The position numbers were made by a program, and so were the translations under genes. Source: Bordetella genomosp. 4 (GTDB lineage: Bacteria > Pseudomonadota > Gammaproteobacteria > Burkholderiales > Burkholderiaceae_B). From it: a stretch of 64,000 nt of DNA. This document shows, in pieces, positions 20,750 to 28,535 of this stretch. Under the pieces are notes generated by a model. The model ran no database searches, was not told where the DNA came from, and was given only the letters and a program-made list of their open reading frames with translations. How positions within the stretch are numbered: the first letter of the stretch is position 1; the number at the start of each line of letters is the position of its first letter. The stretch lies in the NCBI RefSeq assembly GCF_002261185.1, contig NZ_NEVQ01000003.1, positions 248,001 through 312,000 on the forward strand, written 5' to 3'.

Positions 20750-21976
20750 TCAAGAGCGGTAATCGGCGTTGATGCTGACGTACTCGTGCGAGAAATCGCA
20801 GGTGTACACGGTGTCAGCTGCCTGGCCACGCGCCAGCGCGATGCGCACGGTGATTTCCGCTTGCTTCATGACACGCTGGCCGTCTGCTTCTTGGTAGTCC
20901 GGATTGCGGCCGCCGTCTTTGGCGACCAGCACGTCGTCCAGCCAGAGGCGCAGCTTCGAGACGTCCAGGTCGTCTACGCCGGCGTAGCCGATGGCAGCCA
21001 GGATGCGGCCCAGGTTGGGGTCGGAGGCGAAAAACGCCGTCTTCACCAGCGGCGAGTGGGCCACCGAGTAAGCGATTTTCAGGGCTTCTTCGGTGGTCAG
21101 GGCTTCTTCGACGCGTACGGTCATGAATTTGGTCGCGCCTTCGGCGTCGCGCACGATCTTCTGTGCCAGGTCCAGTGCGGCCGCAGCCAGCGCATCGCGC
21201 ACGGCGGCATAGTGCGGATCAGCCTCGGAAGTGATCTCCACGCCCGATTGGCCGGTGGCAATGATGATGAACGAGTCGTTGGTGGACGTGTCGCCGTCGA
21301 CGGTGATGCGGTTAAACGATTGGTTGGCGATTTCCAGGGCCAGCTTGCGCAGCACCGGTTGGGCGATGCCGGCGTCCGTGGCCAGGAAACTCAACATGGT
21401 GGCCATGTTCGGGCGGATCATGCCGGCGCCCTTGCTGATGCCGGTAAAGGTGACGGTCTTGCCGTCGATCTGCTGGCGCTGCGAGTGGATCTTGGGCTGC
21501 GTGTCGGTGGTCATGATGCCGTGGGCGGCGTTGAACCACTCGTTCGGGCCCAGGTTGCCCAGGGCCGCGGGCAGGGCAGCGGTCAGGCGATCCAGGGGCA
21601 GGGGCTCGAGAATGACGCCGGTCGAAAACGGCAGGATCTGCTGGGCGGGTACGTTCAGCAGCTTGCCCAGGGCCACGCAGGTGTCCTGGGCCTTTTTCAG
21701 GCCCTCGGCCCCGGTACCGGCATTGGCGTTGCCGGTATTGATCACCAGGGCGCGGATCGGGCCGCCCGCGGCCAGATGGGCTTCACAGACCTGCACCGGT
21801 GCGGCGCGGAAACGGTTGCGAGTGAACACGCCTGCCACATTTGAGCCAGGCGCCAGCTGGAAAACGGTCAAATCACGTCGGTTGGCCTTGCGGATACCGG
21901 CTTCGGTAACGCCGATGTCTACGCCGGCAACGGGAAAAATATCGGACTCGGAGGGGATCTGCAGGTTAACGGCCAT
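20750..21976 (-). CDS. argJ: Bifunctional glutamate N-acetyltransferase/amino-acid N-acetyltransferase
   Basis: ArgJ moves the acetyl group from N-acetylornithine to glutamate and can also acetylate glutamate with acetyl-CoA, in arginine synthesis. The 408-residue proenzyme self-cleaves before the Thr of [14 protein letters not shown] (Thr193), giving the alpha and beta chains; this site is intact. The start at 21976 ([10 protein letters not shown]) is chosen over an upstream in-frame ATG because homologues begin here. It is followed on the minus strand by the DUF815 gene after about 70 bp. Confidence 0.96.
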   Translation of the reverse strand: MAVNLQIPSESDIFPVAGVDIGVTEAGIRKANRRDLTVFQLAPGSNVAGVFTRNRFRAAPVQVCEAHLAAGGPIRALVINTGNANAGTGAEGLKKAQDTCVALGKLLNVPAQQILPFSTGVILEPLPLDRLTAALPAALGNLGPNEWFNAAHGIMTTDTQPKIHSQRQQIDGKTVTFTGISKGAGMIRPNMATMLSFLATDAGIAQPVLRKLALEIANQSFNRITVDGDTSTNDSFIIIATGQSGVEITSEADPHYAAVRDALAAAALDLAQKIVRDAEGATKFMTVRVEEALTTEEALKIAYSVAHSPLVKTAFFASDPNLGRILAAIGYAGVDDLDVSKLRLWLDDVLVAKDGGRNPDYQEADGQRVMKQAEITVRIALARGQAADTVYTCDFSHEYVSINADYRS

Positions 21977-22043
21977 GACTTCGTCTCTGTGGCGGGGCAA
22001 AAAGGATCTCGGGAACCCCACCTGTCAGGCGGGGGCTCCACGT

Positions 22044-22071
22044 ATTATCCCACCATCGCGTGACGGGCCAA
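22044..22071 (-). promoter_or_regulatory. Candidate argJ promoter
   Basis: On the minus strand TTGGCC (22071-22066) and GATAAT (22049-22044) are 16 bp apart, about 70 bp before the argJ start. Between them and the gene lies a GC-rich hairpin (about 22013-22040, GGAGCCCC pairing with GGGGTTCC). Sequence match only. Confidence 0.35.
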
Positions 22072-22190
22072 GTGAGCGCCCCGGGACGCTCCGGTTTCTA
22101 CCGGGCGCGGGTACGGCTCGGATCTGGAAGATTTCAGGCATTGCGCCTCAGGCGCCCGCGAGACGGCGGCGCCAGTGTGCCCGATCGCGA

Positions 22191-22679
22191 TCAGCGATCG
22201 TGTTTGCGGGTAGCGACGACTTGCAGTTTCAACTCGCCTAGGGCCTGATACAAGGCATCACGATGATCCTCGGGCAGATCGGCGAACATCCCTTTTACCC
22301 AGCCCTCGTGCGCACGCGCCATGCGAGCAAACACCCGGCGGCCCTGCGGTGTGAGTTTCAGGACAGAACTGCGCCGGTCGGTTTCGACCTTGGTGCGCAT
22401 GACTAAGCCTTCTTTCTCGAGCTGGTCGGTGATGCCGGTGATATTGCCGTTGGTGACCATCATCCGGCGCGACAGCTCGCCCATTTTCATGCCCTTGGGC
22501 GCGCGTTGCAGCTGCGCCATCAGGTCAAAACGGGGCAAAGTGGTATCGAACTCGGTGCGCAGGCGGCTGCGAATCTCGGACTCGATCAGATTGCAGCAAG
22601 TCAGCATGCGCAGCCATAGGCGCAACGCATGGTGATCATCGGGCGCAGCGCGCGTTTCCAGGTCAGGCGTGTCGATCAT
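22191..22679 (-). CDS. MarR family repressor, likely controls the importer and aromatic operon
   Basis: A 162-residue winged-helix regulator. The MarR core spans about residues 30-140: PRFDLMAQLQRAPKGMKMGELSRRMMVTNGNITGITDQLEKEGLV, followed by the wing TKVETDRRSSVLKLTPQG with the conserved D-R. Members of this family commonly repress aromatic degradation genes and release DNA when a CoA thioester or acid binds. It diverges from the ABC importer. An imperfect palindrome (22730-22749) lies between them, and a related one covers the promoter of the monooxygenase gene (28452-28469). The link is inferred from these sites and gene order. Confidence 0.9.
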   Translation of the reverse strand: MIDTPDLETRAAPDDHHALRLWLRMLTCCNLIESEIRSRLRTEFDTTLPRFDLMAQLQRAPKGMKMGELSRRMMVTNGNITGITDQLEKEGLVMRTKVETDRRSSVLKLTPQGRRVFARMARAHEGWVKGMFADLPEDHRDALYQALGELKLQVVATRKHDR

Positions 22680-22723
22680 GATATGGCGCAGAGCGAGTCT
22701 CGGTAAAAACCCTAGTCTTGTCT

Positions 22724-22752
22724 TGCCAGATACTTTAAACCTAAACTATGAG
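22724..22752 (+). promoter_or_regulatory. Probable MarR operator and importer promoter
   Basis: ATACTTTA-AACC-TAAACTAT (22730-22749) is a palindrome with one mismatch and a 4-bp spacer. It fills the gap between TTGCCA (22724-22729) and TATGAG (22747-22752), spaced 17 bp, a possible promoter towards the importer. The inner 12 bases AAACCTAAACTA recur at 28458-28469. Confidence 0.6.
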
Positions 22753-22866
22753 ACACGCTAGTCCTGTTTGTGTCGTCCGGGAGATGTGCTCAGGTCAGCG
22801 ACAGCCGTTTCGCATTCGCATTCCCTTATAAAAAACATCCGCCGCCCGCGGCGCAGGAGTACCACG

Positions 22867-24030
22867 ATGCGTTTCATGACTTCTTTGGCGGCTGCAATGG
22901 TGCTGCTGCCAGCCCTCTCATCCGCCGATCCCGTCAAGGTCGGTATTGCTAATGATATATCGGGTCCGTTTTCTGCGCTTGGCGCCGAGGCGCGCGACGG
23001 GTTCAATCTGGCGATCAAGCAGTTGGGCGGCAAGCTGGGCGGCCAGCCGGCCGAGTTCCTGCAAACAGACATGGGCGGCAACCCCGATCAGGCGCGCCAA
23101 CTGGTGTCCCGCTACATCCAGCGCGACAAAATCGATTTCTTTACCGGCCCCATCGGCTCGAACGTCGCGCTCGCAGTGGGCCCCGCGTTGTTCGCCGCCA
23201 AGGTACCTTATCTCTCCAACAACCCTGGCCCGAGCCAGTTTGCTGGCGAGCGCTGCAATCAATACTGGTTCGGCACCTCGTATCAGAACGACGCATTTCA
23301 CGAGGCCGCAGGCAAAGTCGCCGCGGACAAGGGCTTCAAGAAAGTGCTGATCATGGCGCCGGACTATCCGGCAGGCAAGGACGCACTGACAGGATTCAAG
23401 CGCGGCTATAAGACTGACGTCGCCGAAGAGGTCTACACCAAACTCGGCCAGCTCGACTACGCTGCCGAGTTGGCGCAGATCCGTGCGGCCAAACCGGATG
23501 CGGTCTTTATCTTTTTGCCGGGCGGCATGGGCATCAATTTCGTCAAGCAATTCGTCTCGACAGGTCTGTCGCAAAGCGTCAAACTCATCGGTCCGGGTTT
23601 TTCGGCTGACGAGGATGTGATCCAGGCCGTTGGCGACCCGATGCTGGGCATGTTCAACACGGCGCAGTGGGCTCACGATCTGGATGTGCCGCAAAACAAG
23701 CAGTTTGTAGACGCTTTCCGCAAAGAGTATGGCGGCCGTTATCCGTCCGTCTATGCGGCGCAGGCCTATGACGTCATCATGGCCATGGACGCTGCAGTGA
23801 AACAGGCCGGCGGCAAAGCCTCTGACCGCGAAGCGATCGTGGCGGCACTCGCCAAGGCCGATTATCCCTCGGTGCGCGGCAAGTTCACCTACGGCAAAAA
23901 CCATTATCCCATTCAGGCCTACTACCTGCGCGTGATCGAAAAAGACGGCGAAGGCCGCATCACCAACAAGCTGATAGGCAAGGTATTTGACGACTATCAG
24001 GACGTGTACGTGGGCCAGTGCAAGCTGTAG
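22867..24030 (+). CDS. ABC importer substrate-binding protein (branched-chain amino-acid type)
   Basis: A 387-residue periplasmic binding protein of the Peripla_BP_6/LivK type. The start at 22867 follows GGAG (22856-22859); residues 1-20 are a signal peptide (MRFMTSLAAAMVLLPALSSA). The mature part begins DPVKVGIANDISGPFSALGAEARDG, the usual opening of this family. Members next to aromatic degradation operons bind benzoate-like acids, and this gene heads an importer that shares an operator with such an operon. The ligand is therefore inferred to be an aromatic acid such as 2-aminobenzoate. Confidence 0.92.
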   Translation: MRFMTSLAAAMVLLPALSSADPVKVGIANDISGPFSALGAEARDGFNLAIKQLGGKLGGQPAEFLQTDMGGNPDQARQLVSRYIQRDKIDFFTGPIGSNVALAVGPALFAAKVPYLSNNPGPSQFAGERCNQYWFGTSYQNDAFHEAAGKVAADKGFKKVLIMAPDYPAGKDALTGFKRGYKTDVAEEVYTKLGQLDYAAELAQIRAAKPDAVFIFLPGGMGINFVKQFVSTGLSQSVKLIGPGFSADEDVIQAVGDPMLGMFNTAQWAHDLDVPQNKQFVDAFRKEYGGRYPSVYAAQAYDVIMAMDAAVKQAGGKASDREAIVAALAKADYPSVRGKFTYGKNHYPIQAYYLRVIEKDGEGRITNKLIGKVFDDYQDVYVGQCKL

Positions 24031-24063
24031 CCATGTAAGACACCCCGCGGGCCGGAGTACTTG

Positions 24064-24978
24064 ATGACGCTAGTGGTCGAGCAGTTGCTAAACGGCCTGC
24101 AGTTCGGGCTGATGTTGTTTTTGATTGCCGCCGGGTTGACCTTGGTGTTCGGGATCATGGACATCATGAACCTGGCGCACGGTTCTTTGTATATGGCGGG
24201 CGCCTATGTCGCAGCCGAGACTATGCAACGCACCGGTTCTTTTCTCGCTGCGGTCCTGGTTGCCGCATTGGCGACGGGGGTAGTGGGCTTGGTGCTGGAG
24301 CGCCTTTTGATACGCCGCCTCGCTGTGCGCGATCACCTGGCGCAGGTTTTGGGCACGTATGCCGTTATTTTGATTGCCAATGATCTGGTCAAAATGATCT
24401 GGGGCCCTGCGCCGGTGATGTTGAATTTGCCGGCCGCTTTATCCGGGCCCGTGCGCTTGCTGCCCGATCTGATGTATCCCGCCTACCGGTTGATGATCAT
24501 TGCTTGCGGGCTGGCCGCGGCGGTCGGTCTGTACTGGTTCGTGACGCGTACCCGCGCTGGCGTGTTGGTGCGGGCAGGCGCGTCCAATCGGCAAATGGCG
24601 ACACTGATGGGCGTGCGCGTACCGCTGCTGTTTCTAGGGGTATTCACCATCGGCGCCATGTTGGCTGCGGTGGCAGGCGCACTGCTGGGGCCAATCACTG
24701 CGGTGCAAGTCGGGATGGGCGAAGAGATCCTGATTCTGGTACTGGTGTGCATTGTGATTGGCGGCATCGGGTCGATACGAGGCGCATTTGTCGGGGCCTT
24801 GTTGGTCGGGATGGTCGATACCGCCGGCCGGGCGTTTCTGCCCATGCTGTTGCGCGAGGTGTTGCCGCCCGCGATGGCGTCCAGCCTGGCGGCGACGCTC
24901 GCGGCGATTTCCATTTATCTGCTCATGGCTGTGGTGCTGGTATTCCGGCCGGCTGGGCTGTTTCCGGCACGTGGGTGA
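24064..24978 (+). CDS. ABC importer permease (LivH type)
   Basis: A 304-residue membrane protein with about eight hydrophobic segments and the LivH signature LNGLQFGLMLFLIAAGLTLVFGIMDIMNLAHGSLYM at the N-terminus, and GMGEEILILVLVCIVIGGIGSIRGAFVGALLVG near residue 230. The ATG at 24064 is preferred to a TTG at 24061 because it is better spaced from GGAG (24054-24057). It follows the binding-protein gene and is tightly linked to the second permease. Confidence 0.93.
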   Translation: MTLVVEQLLNGLQFGLMLFLIAAGLTLVFGIMDIMNLAHGSLYMAGAYVAAETMQRTGSFLAAVLVAALATGVVGLVLERLLIRRLAVRDHLAQVLGTYAVILIANDLVKMIWGPAPVMLNLPAALSGPVRLLPDLMYPAYRLMIIACGLAAAVGLYWFVTRTRAGVLVRAGASNRQMATLMGVRVPLLFLGVFTIGAMLAAVAGALLGPITAVQVGMGEEILILVLVCIVIGGIGSIRGAFVGALLVGMVDTAGRAFLPMLLREVLPPAMASSLAATLAAISIYLLMAVVLVFRPAGLFPARG

Positions 24979-24981
24979 GCG

Positions 24982-25938
24982 ATGCGCAAAGCAATCATAG
25001 GCAGTTGGATCGTGCTGTTGGCCTTGGCGATATTTCCGCTGGTGGCCGAGGCGATGGGACTGGATTTCTATGTGTCGGTCGTACGCCGTGTGCTGATCTA
25101 CGCAGTGGCGGCGACGAGTCTGAATTTGATCCTGGGATACGGCGGCATGGTGGCGCTGGGGCATGCCGCGTTTTTCGGCGCGGGAGCTTATGTCGTCGGG
25201 ATTCTGGAGTCCTATGGTGTTCAGGCGGGACTGATCGTCTGGCCTGCCGCCGCTGCGCTGGCAGGCGTTCTGGCATTGCTGATCGGTGCCGTATCTCTGC
25301 GCACGCGCGGGGTCTACTTCATCATGATCACCCTCGCTTTTGCGCAGATGGTGTATTACGTTTTCATCTCGCTGCGTCAGTATGGGGGAGAAGACGGCCT
25401 GAATCTGGCGGGGTATTCGTCCTTGCCCGGCGTGGACCTGGCTGACAGCAACAGCTTTTATTACGTCGTCCTGGCGTTGTTCGCCGTGTTGATGTGGGCT
25501 TTTGGGCGGTTGGTGAATTCGCGATTCGGAACTGCGCTGCAAGGGATACGCGAAAACGAATCGCGTATGGAGGCACTGGGCTATCCCGTATTTCGATTGA
25601 AGCTCGCGGCCTTTGCCCTCAGCGGCGCCGTGGCGGGATTGGCGGGGGCGTTGCTCGCCAATCACAACCTGTTTATTTCGCCTAGCCTGATGCATTGGAC
25701 GCAATCAGCCAATCTGCTGGTCATGGTGCTGGTGGGCGGCATAGGTCTGCGTTACGGTGGCGTAGCGGGTGCGGTGGTGATGCTGGCGCTGGAGGAAATC
25801 CTGCGCATGTGGACGGAATATTGGCATCTGCCGCTGGGGATCTTGTTGCTGTGTGTGGTATTCGGAGCGCCGCGTGGTCTGGCGGGCCTGGTCGCGCCGT
25901 GGTTTGCAGGGGCGGCGGTGCGAGGAGGCCGGTCATGA
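24982..25938 (+). CDS. ABC importer permease (LivM type)
   Basis: A 318-residue inner-membrane protein. The core AATSLNLILGYGGMVALGHAAFFGAGAY (about residues 38-65) is the LivM family signature, followed by the SLRTRGVYFIMITLAFAQM segment that contacts the ATPases and by ALQGIRENESRMEALGYPVFRLKLAAF. It starts 3 bp after the previous stop and overlaps the next gene by ATGA, so translation is probably coupled. Confidence 0.93.
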   Translation: MRKAIIGSWIVLLALAIFPLVAEAMGLDFYVSVVRRVLIYAVAATSLNLILGYGGMVALGHAAFFGAGAYVVGILESYGVQAGLIVWPAAAALAGVLALLIGAVSLRTRGVYFIMITLAFAQMVYYVFISLRQYGGEDGLNLAGYSSLPGVDLADSNSFYYVVLALFAVLMWAFGRLVNSRFGTALQGIRENESRMEALGYPVFRLKLAAFALSGAVAGLAGALLANHNLFISPSLMHWTQSANLLVMVLVGGIGLRYGGVAGAVVMLALEEILRMWTEYWHLPLGILLLCVVFGAPRGLAGLVAPWFAGAAVRGGRS

Positions 25939-26750
25939 TTGATGTGGCAAAAACCTCGGCGCCTGTGTTGCAAGCGACCGGCCTGGTTCGCCGTTTTGGC
26001 GCGTTGCTGGCGACGGATCATGTTTCCTTGTCGCTGGTGCCTGGCGAAATCCATGCGCTGATCGGCCCCAACGGTGCGGGCAAATCCACCTTGATCCATT
26101 TATTGTCCGGGACCTTGCCGGCCGATGAAGGTAGTCTGGTGTTGGGCGGCGTCGATGTGACGCGTCTGAATGCGCACCAGCGCGTAGCGGCCGGCTTATC
26201 GCGTTCGTATCAGATCACGAATATTTTCAAGTCGTTCAGCGTGCTCGACAATCTATTGCTGGCGGCGCAGGCTCATGCGGGCAGCAGTTTCCGCTTCTGG
26301 AAGCCGCGCTCGGCCGATGCGGCGCTGTACGACACCGCGCATGCACTGGCCCGTCAATGTGCCATCGACGAGGCGTTGCTGGATCGTCCCGCTGCAACCT
26401 TGCCGCATGGCGAGCAGCGCAAGCTCGAGTTTGCCCTGGCCTTGGCTGCCAGGCCGAGCGTGTTGTTGTTGGACGAACCTATGGCGGGCATGGGGCCTGA
26501 TGAAACACTGCGTTTGACCGATCTGATCGAGTCGATGCGGGGGCAGGCCGCCATGCTGTTGGTGGAACACGATATGCAAGCAGTATTCCGTCTGGCTGAT
26601 CGTATCTCGGTGCTGGTGTATGGACGCGTCATCGCGACGGGAACGCCGGAGGAGATCCGCACGAACCCAGAAGTGCGCAAGGCCTACCTGGGTGACGATG
26701 ATGCCTCTCACGGTGGAGTTGCACGTGTACAGGAGCAATCGCCATGTTGA
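25935..26750 (+). CDS. ABC importer ATP-binding protein (LivG type)
   Basis: A 271-residue ATPase with Walker A GPNGAGKST (about residues 43-51), a signature-like LPHGEQRKLEFALAL in place of the common LSGGQ, Walker B VLLLDEPMAGMG and switch His in LLVEHDM. The GEQRKLE form of the signature is normal for LivG-type subunits. It pairs with the LivF-type ATPase to drive the importer. Start overlaps the LivM-type gene and its end overlaps the next gene. Confidence 0.94.
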   Translation: MIDVAKTSAPVLQATGLVRRFGALLATDHVSLSLVPGEIHALIGPNGAGKSTLIHLLSGTLPADEGSLVLGGVDVTRLNAHQRVAAGLSRSYQITNIFKSFSVLDNLLLAAQAHAGSSFRFWKPRSADAALYDTAHALARQCAIDEALLDRPAATLPHGEQRKLEFALALAARPSVLLLDEPMAGMGPDETLRLTDLIESMRGQAAMLLVEHDMQAVFRLADRISVLVYGRVIATGTPEEIRTNPEVRKAYLGDDDASHGGVARVQEQSPC

Positions 26751-27448
26751 GTATGCGCGCGGTCGAAAGCGGCTACGGGGCCAGCCAGGTGTTGTTCGGG
26801 GTGGACCTGGATATCAATGCGGGTCAGGTAGTCACGTTATTGGGACGCAATGGAATGGGCAAGAGCACCCTGTTGCGTACGATGTTCGGTCAGTTGCCGT
26901 TACGGGCGGGCAGTATTCGTTTTGCAGGCCAGGATATTGGCGGCTGGGCGCCGGATCGTATTGCCCGCGCGGGGTTGGCGATTGTGCCGGAGGGGCGGCA
27001 GTGTTTTCCGAATCTGACGGTGCGGGAGCATTTGACGGCATTTGTCGCGGCGCGTAATCCTGATATCGAGGCTCCTTGGACGGTTGACCGAGTTTTTGCG
27101 CTGTTTCCCCGGCTGAAGGAGCGTGCGGGCAATATGGGGAATCAGTTGTCTGGTGGCGAGCAGCAAATGCTGGCGATCGGGCGGGCGTTGGTGACGAATC
27201 CCAGACTGTTGATCCTGGATGAGGCGACCGAGGGACTGGCACCGTTGGTGCGTGAGGAAATCTGGAATTGTGTGGCTACGTTGAGAGAGGCGGGGCAGAC
27301 GATTTTGGTGATTGATAAGTACGTGGAGAGGCTGCTGGGGTTGGCGGATTATCACGTAGTGCTTGAGCGCGGGCGGGTGGTTTGGACAGGGGATTCTGAG
27401 GCGTTGGATGGGGATCGGGGGGTTTGGGAGCGGTATTTGGGAGTTTGA
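26744..27448 (+). CDS. ABC importer ATP-binding protein (LivF type)
   Basis: A 234-residue ATPase with Walker A GRNGMGKST, signature LSGGEQQMLAIGRAL and Walker B LLILDEATEGL. It is the last gene of the five-gene importer operon. The final 60 codons are strikingly rich in G in the third position compared with the front of the gene, as is also seen at the end of the efflux lipoprotein gene, and in both cases the composite repeat element follows closely. Confidence 0.94.
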   Translation: MLSMRAVESGYGASQVLFGVDLDINAGQVVTLLGRNGMGKSTLLRTMFGQLPLRAGSIRFAGQDIGGWAPDRIARAGLAIVPEGRQCFPNLTVREHLTAFVAARNPDIEAPWTVDRVFALFPRLKERAGNMGNQLSGGEQQMLAIGRALVTNPRLLILDEATEGLAPLVREEIWNCVATLREAGQTILVIDKYVERLLGLADYHVVLERGRVVWTGDSEALDGDRGVWERYLGV

Positions 27449-27536
27449 AAAGGGGCGGTGTCGGAGAGTGGTCGTGGTTTTGCGTGAGGGTGGGGTTCTG
27501 ATGGTCGTCGAGCCGAGGCAATCGGCCCGGCCGGGC

Positions 27537-27638
27537 TTCACAAAGTCGGTCCGGCGCGCGGGCGCCGGACATCGTGTTCGCTCGTCTCGTCCGCGCCTGC
27601 GCGCTCCCTTCGACGTCCGCTCCACTCGACTTTGAGGC
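27537..27638. repeat. Insert module in the left hairpin of copy 2
   Basis: A 102-bp module, reversed relative to those in the right hairpins but in the same direction relative to its own unit. Read on the minus strand its variable 5-base ends are AAAGT and ACTTT, perfectly complementary. It keeps the inner GTCCGGCGC/GCGCCGGAC hairpin. Confidence 0.8.
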
Positions 27639-28072
27639 GCCCGGCCGGGCCGATTGCCTCGGCTCGACTAGCGGCAACTAGAATTCTCTGCACCGCTGGC
27701 ACGGCTTTCTTGCTTGGCGTTTTTTCGCAGCCGCATTGGTAAAGAGAAAAATCTTACGGTGCTGCTTTCGGCGAGCGCCCTGCGCGCTCACCTCAAGCTA
27801 TCGGTCCGGGCATGCGACGGGGTGGCGTGGTGCCTGGTTGGAAGATCTGCTTGGCCGTGAGTGAGGCTCGCAGCGATGATGCACAGGGCAGTTTTTCCGG
27901 CGGTATATCCGTAGCATGTCCGTGCTCTGAATTAGAGTTCCTCGCCGCAGACATGATCTGAGCTCAACACGATCGCAACATAACCATTGCCATGCGTGGC
28001 ATTACGTCAATGTGACTCGAGAGATCTTTTGTTGAGTAACGGTGCCACAGCCTGTGCATGCAGATCCCGAAC

Positions 28073-28107
28073 GCGATGAGCGGGTGTGCAGGGCACCCGG
28101 TCATCGC
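28073..28107. other. 14-bp hairpin with CCCTGCA loop, right unit of copy 2
   Basis: GCGATGAGCGGGTG (28073-28086) pairs with 28094-28107 except for one G-G mismatch. Two of the pairs are swapped relative to copy 1 with pairing kept. Confidence 0.7.
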
Positions 28108-28232
28108 AGCCCTGCAAGATCTTTCTCTTCACCCAGGCTGATGCAGAAGAATGCCAAGCAAAAAAGCCGTGCCAGCGATGTGATGAGCTTGAGTTACTGC
28201 GAGTCGATGCGGGGCAGTGGCTGCGTGGGGGC

Positions 28233-28334
28233 GCCTCGTTGGCGAGCGGAGTGGATGTCGAAGGGAGCGCGCAGGCGCGGACGAGACGAACGAACGCGGT
28301 GTCCGGCGCCCGCGCGCCGGACCGCCAACGTGAA
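28233..28334. repeat. Insert module in the right hairpin of copy 2
   Basis: A 102-bp module with fixed ends GCCTC and GTGAA. The variable ends are GTTGG and CCAAC, perfectly complementary but different from those of the other two modules. Confidence 0.8.
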
Positions 28335-28379
28335 GCCCCCACGCAGCCACTGCCCCGCATCGACGTCCAATAGCACTAA

Positions 28380-28396
28380 CCCCCCCCCCCCCCCCC
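28380..28396. repeat. Run of 17 C upstream of the aromatic operon promoter
   Basis: Seventeen consecutive C at the outer end of composite element copy 2, about 30 bp upstream of the -35 box of the promoter at 28427-28455. Runs of this length are prone to slippage. In Bordetella, C runs in fim promoters cause phase variation (known); the same effect here is only a possibility. Confidence 0.7.
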
Positions 28397-28426
28397 TCCC
28401 TACCGAAACCCCACACACAAAGTCCC

Positions 28427-28469
28427 TTGCACGAATCTTCCCCCAGATATATAGTTGAAACCTAAACTA
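28427..28469 (+). promoter_or_regulatory. Promoter and MarR operator of the aromatic-acid operon
   Basis: TTGCAC (28427-28432), 17 bp, TATAGT (28450-28455) is a near-consensus sigma-70 promoter, with a start expected near 28462. The palindrome TAGTTGA-AACC-TAAACTA (28452-28469, one mismatch) covers the -10 box and start point, a place where a bound repressor would block RNA polymerase. It shares AAACCTAAACTA with the site before the importer. Confidence 0.75.
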
Positions 28470-28535
28470 ATTGATCGCCAGGCAATAGCAGCAAAAACCA
28501 CCTGGCAAAGAGCCGGTTTCACGGAGTCATGTGTC

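Larger units (their letters stand above)
27481..28380. repeat. Composite inverted-repeat element, copy 2 (both modules present)
   Basis: The second, fuller copy of the element at 18021-18810. From hairpin to hairpin it spans 27507-28364 (858 bp against 743 bp in copy 1); the difference is explained by the module missing from copy 1. Left arms 27507-27536 and 27639-27668; right arms 28203-28232 and 28335-28364; all are perfect 30-bp inverted repeats. The 72-bp subterminal repeats are 27694-27765 and 28106-28177. Base differences from copy 1 are scattered, with small indels that would break any shared reading frame. It separates the importer operon from the catabolic operon and ends at a run of 17 C. 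Confidence 0.85.

Noticed and set aside
22013-22040. Attenuator before argJ
   Set aside because: A GC hairpin is present but the T run is 9 bases away and there is no leader peptide; evidence too weak.
18021-28380. The two composite elements as ends of one composite transposon carrying the genes between them
   Set aside because: The enclosed genes include core genes such as argJ, no transposase is present and no target duplication was seen. Two independent copies are simpler.
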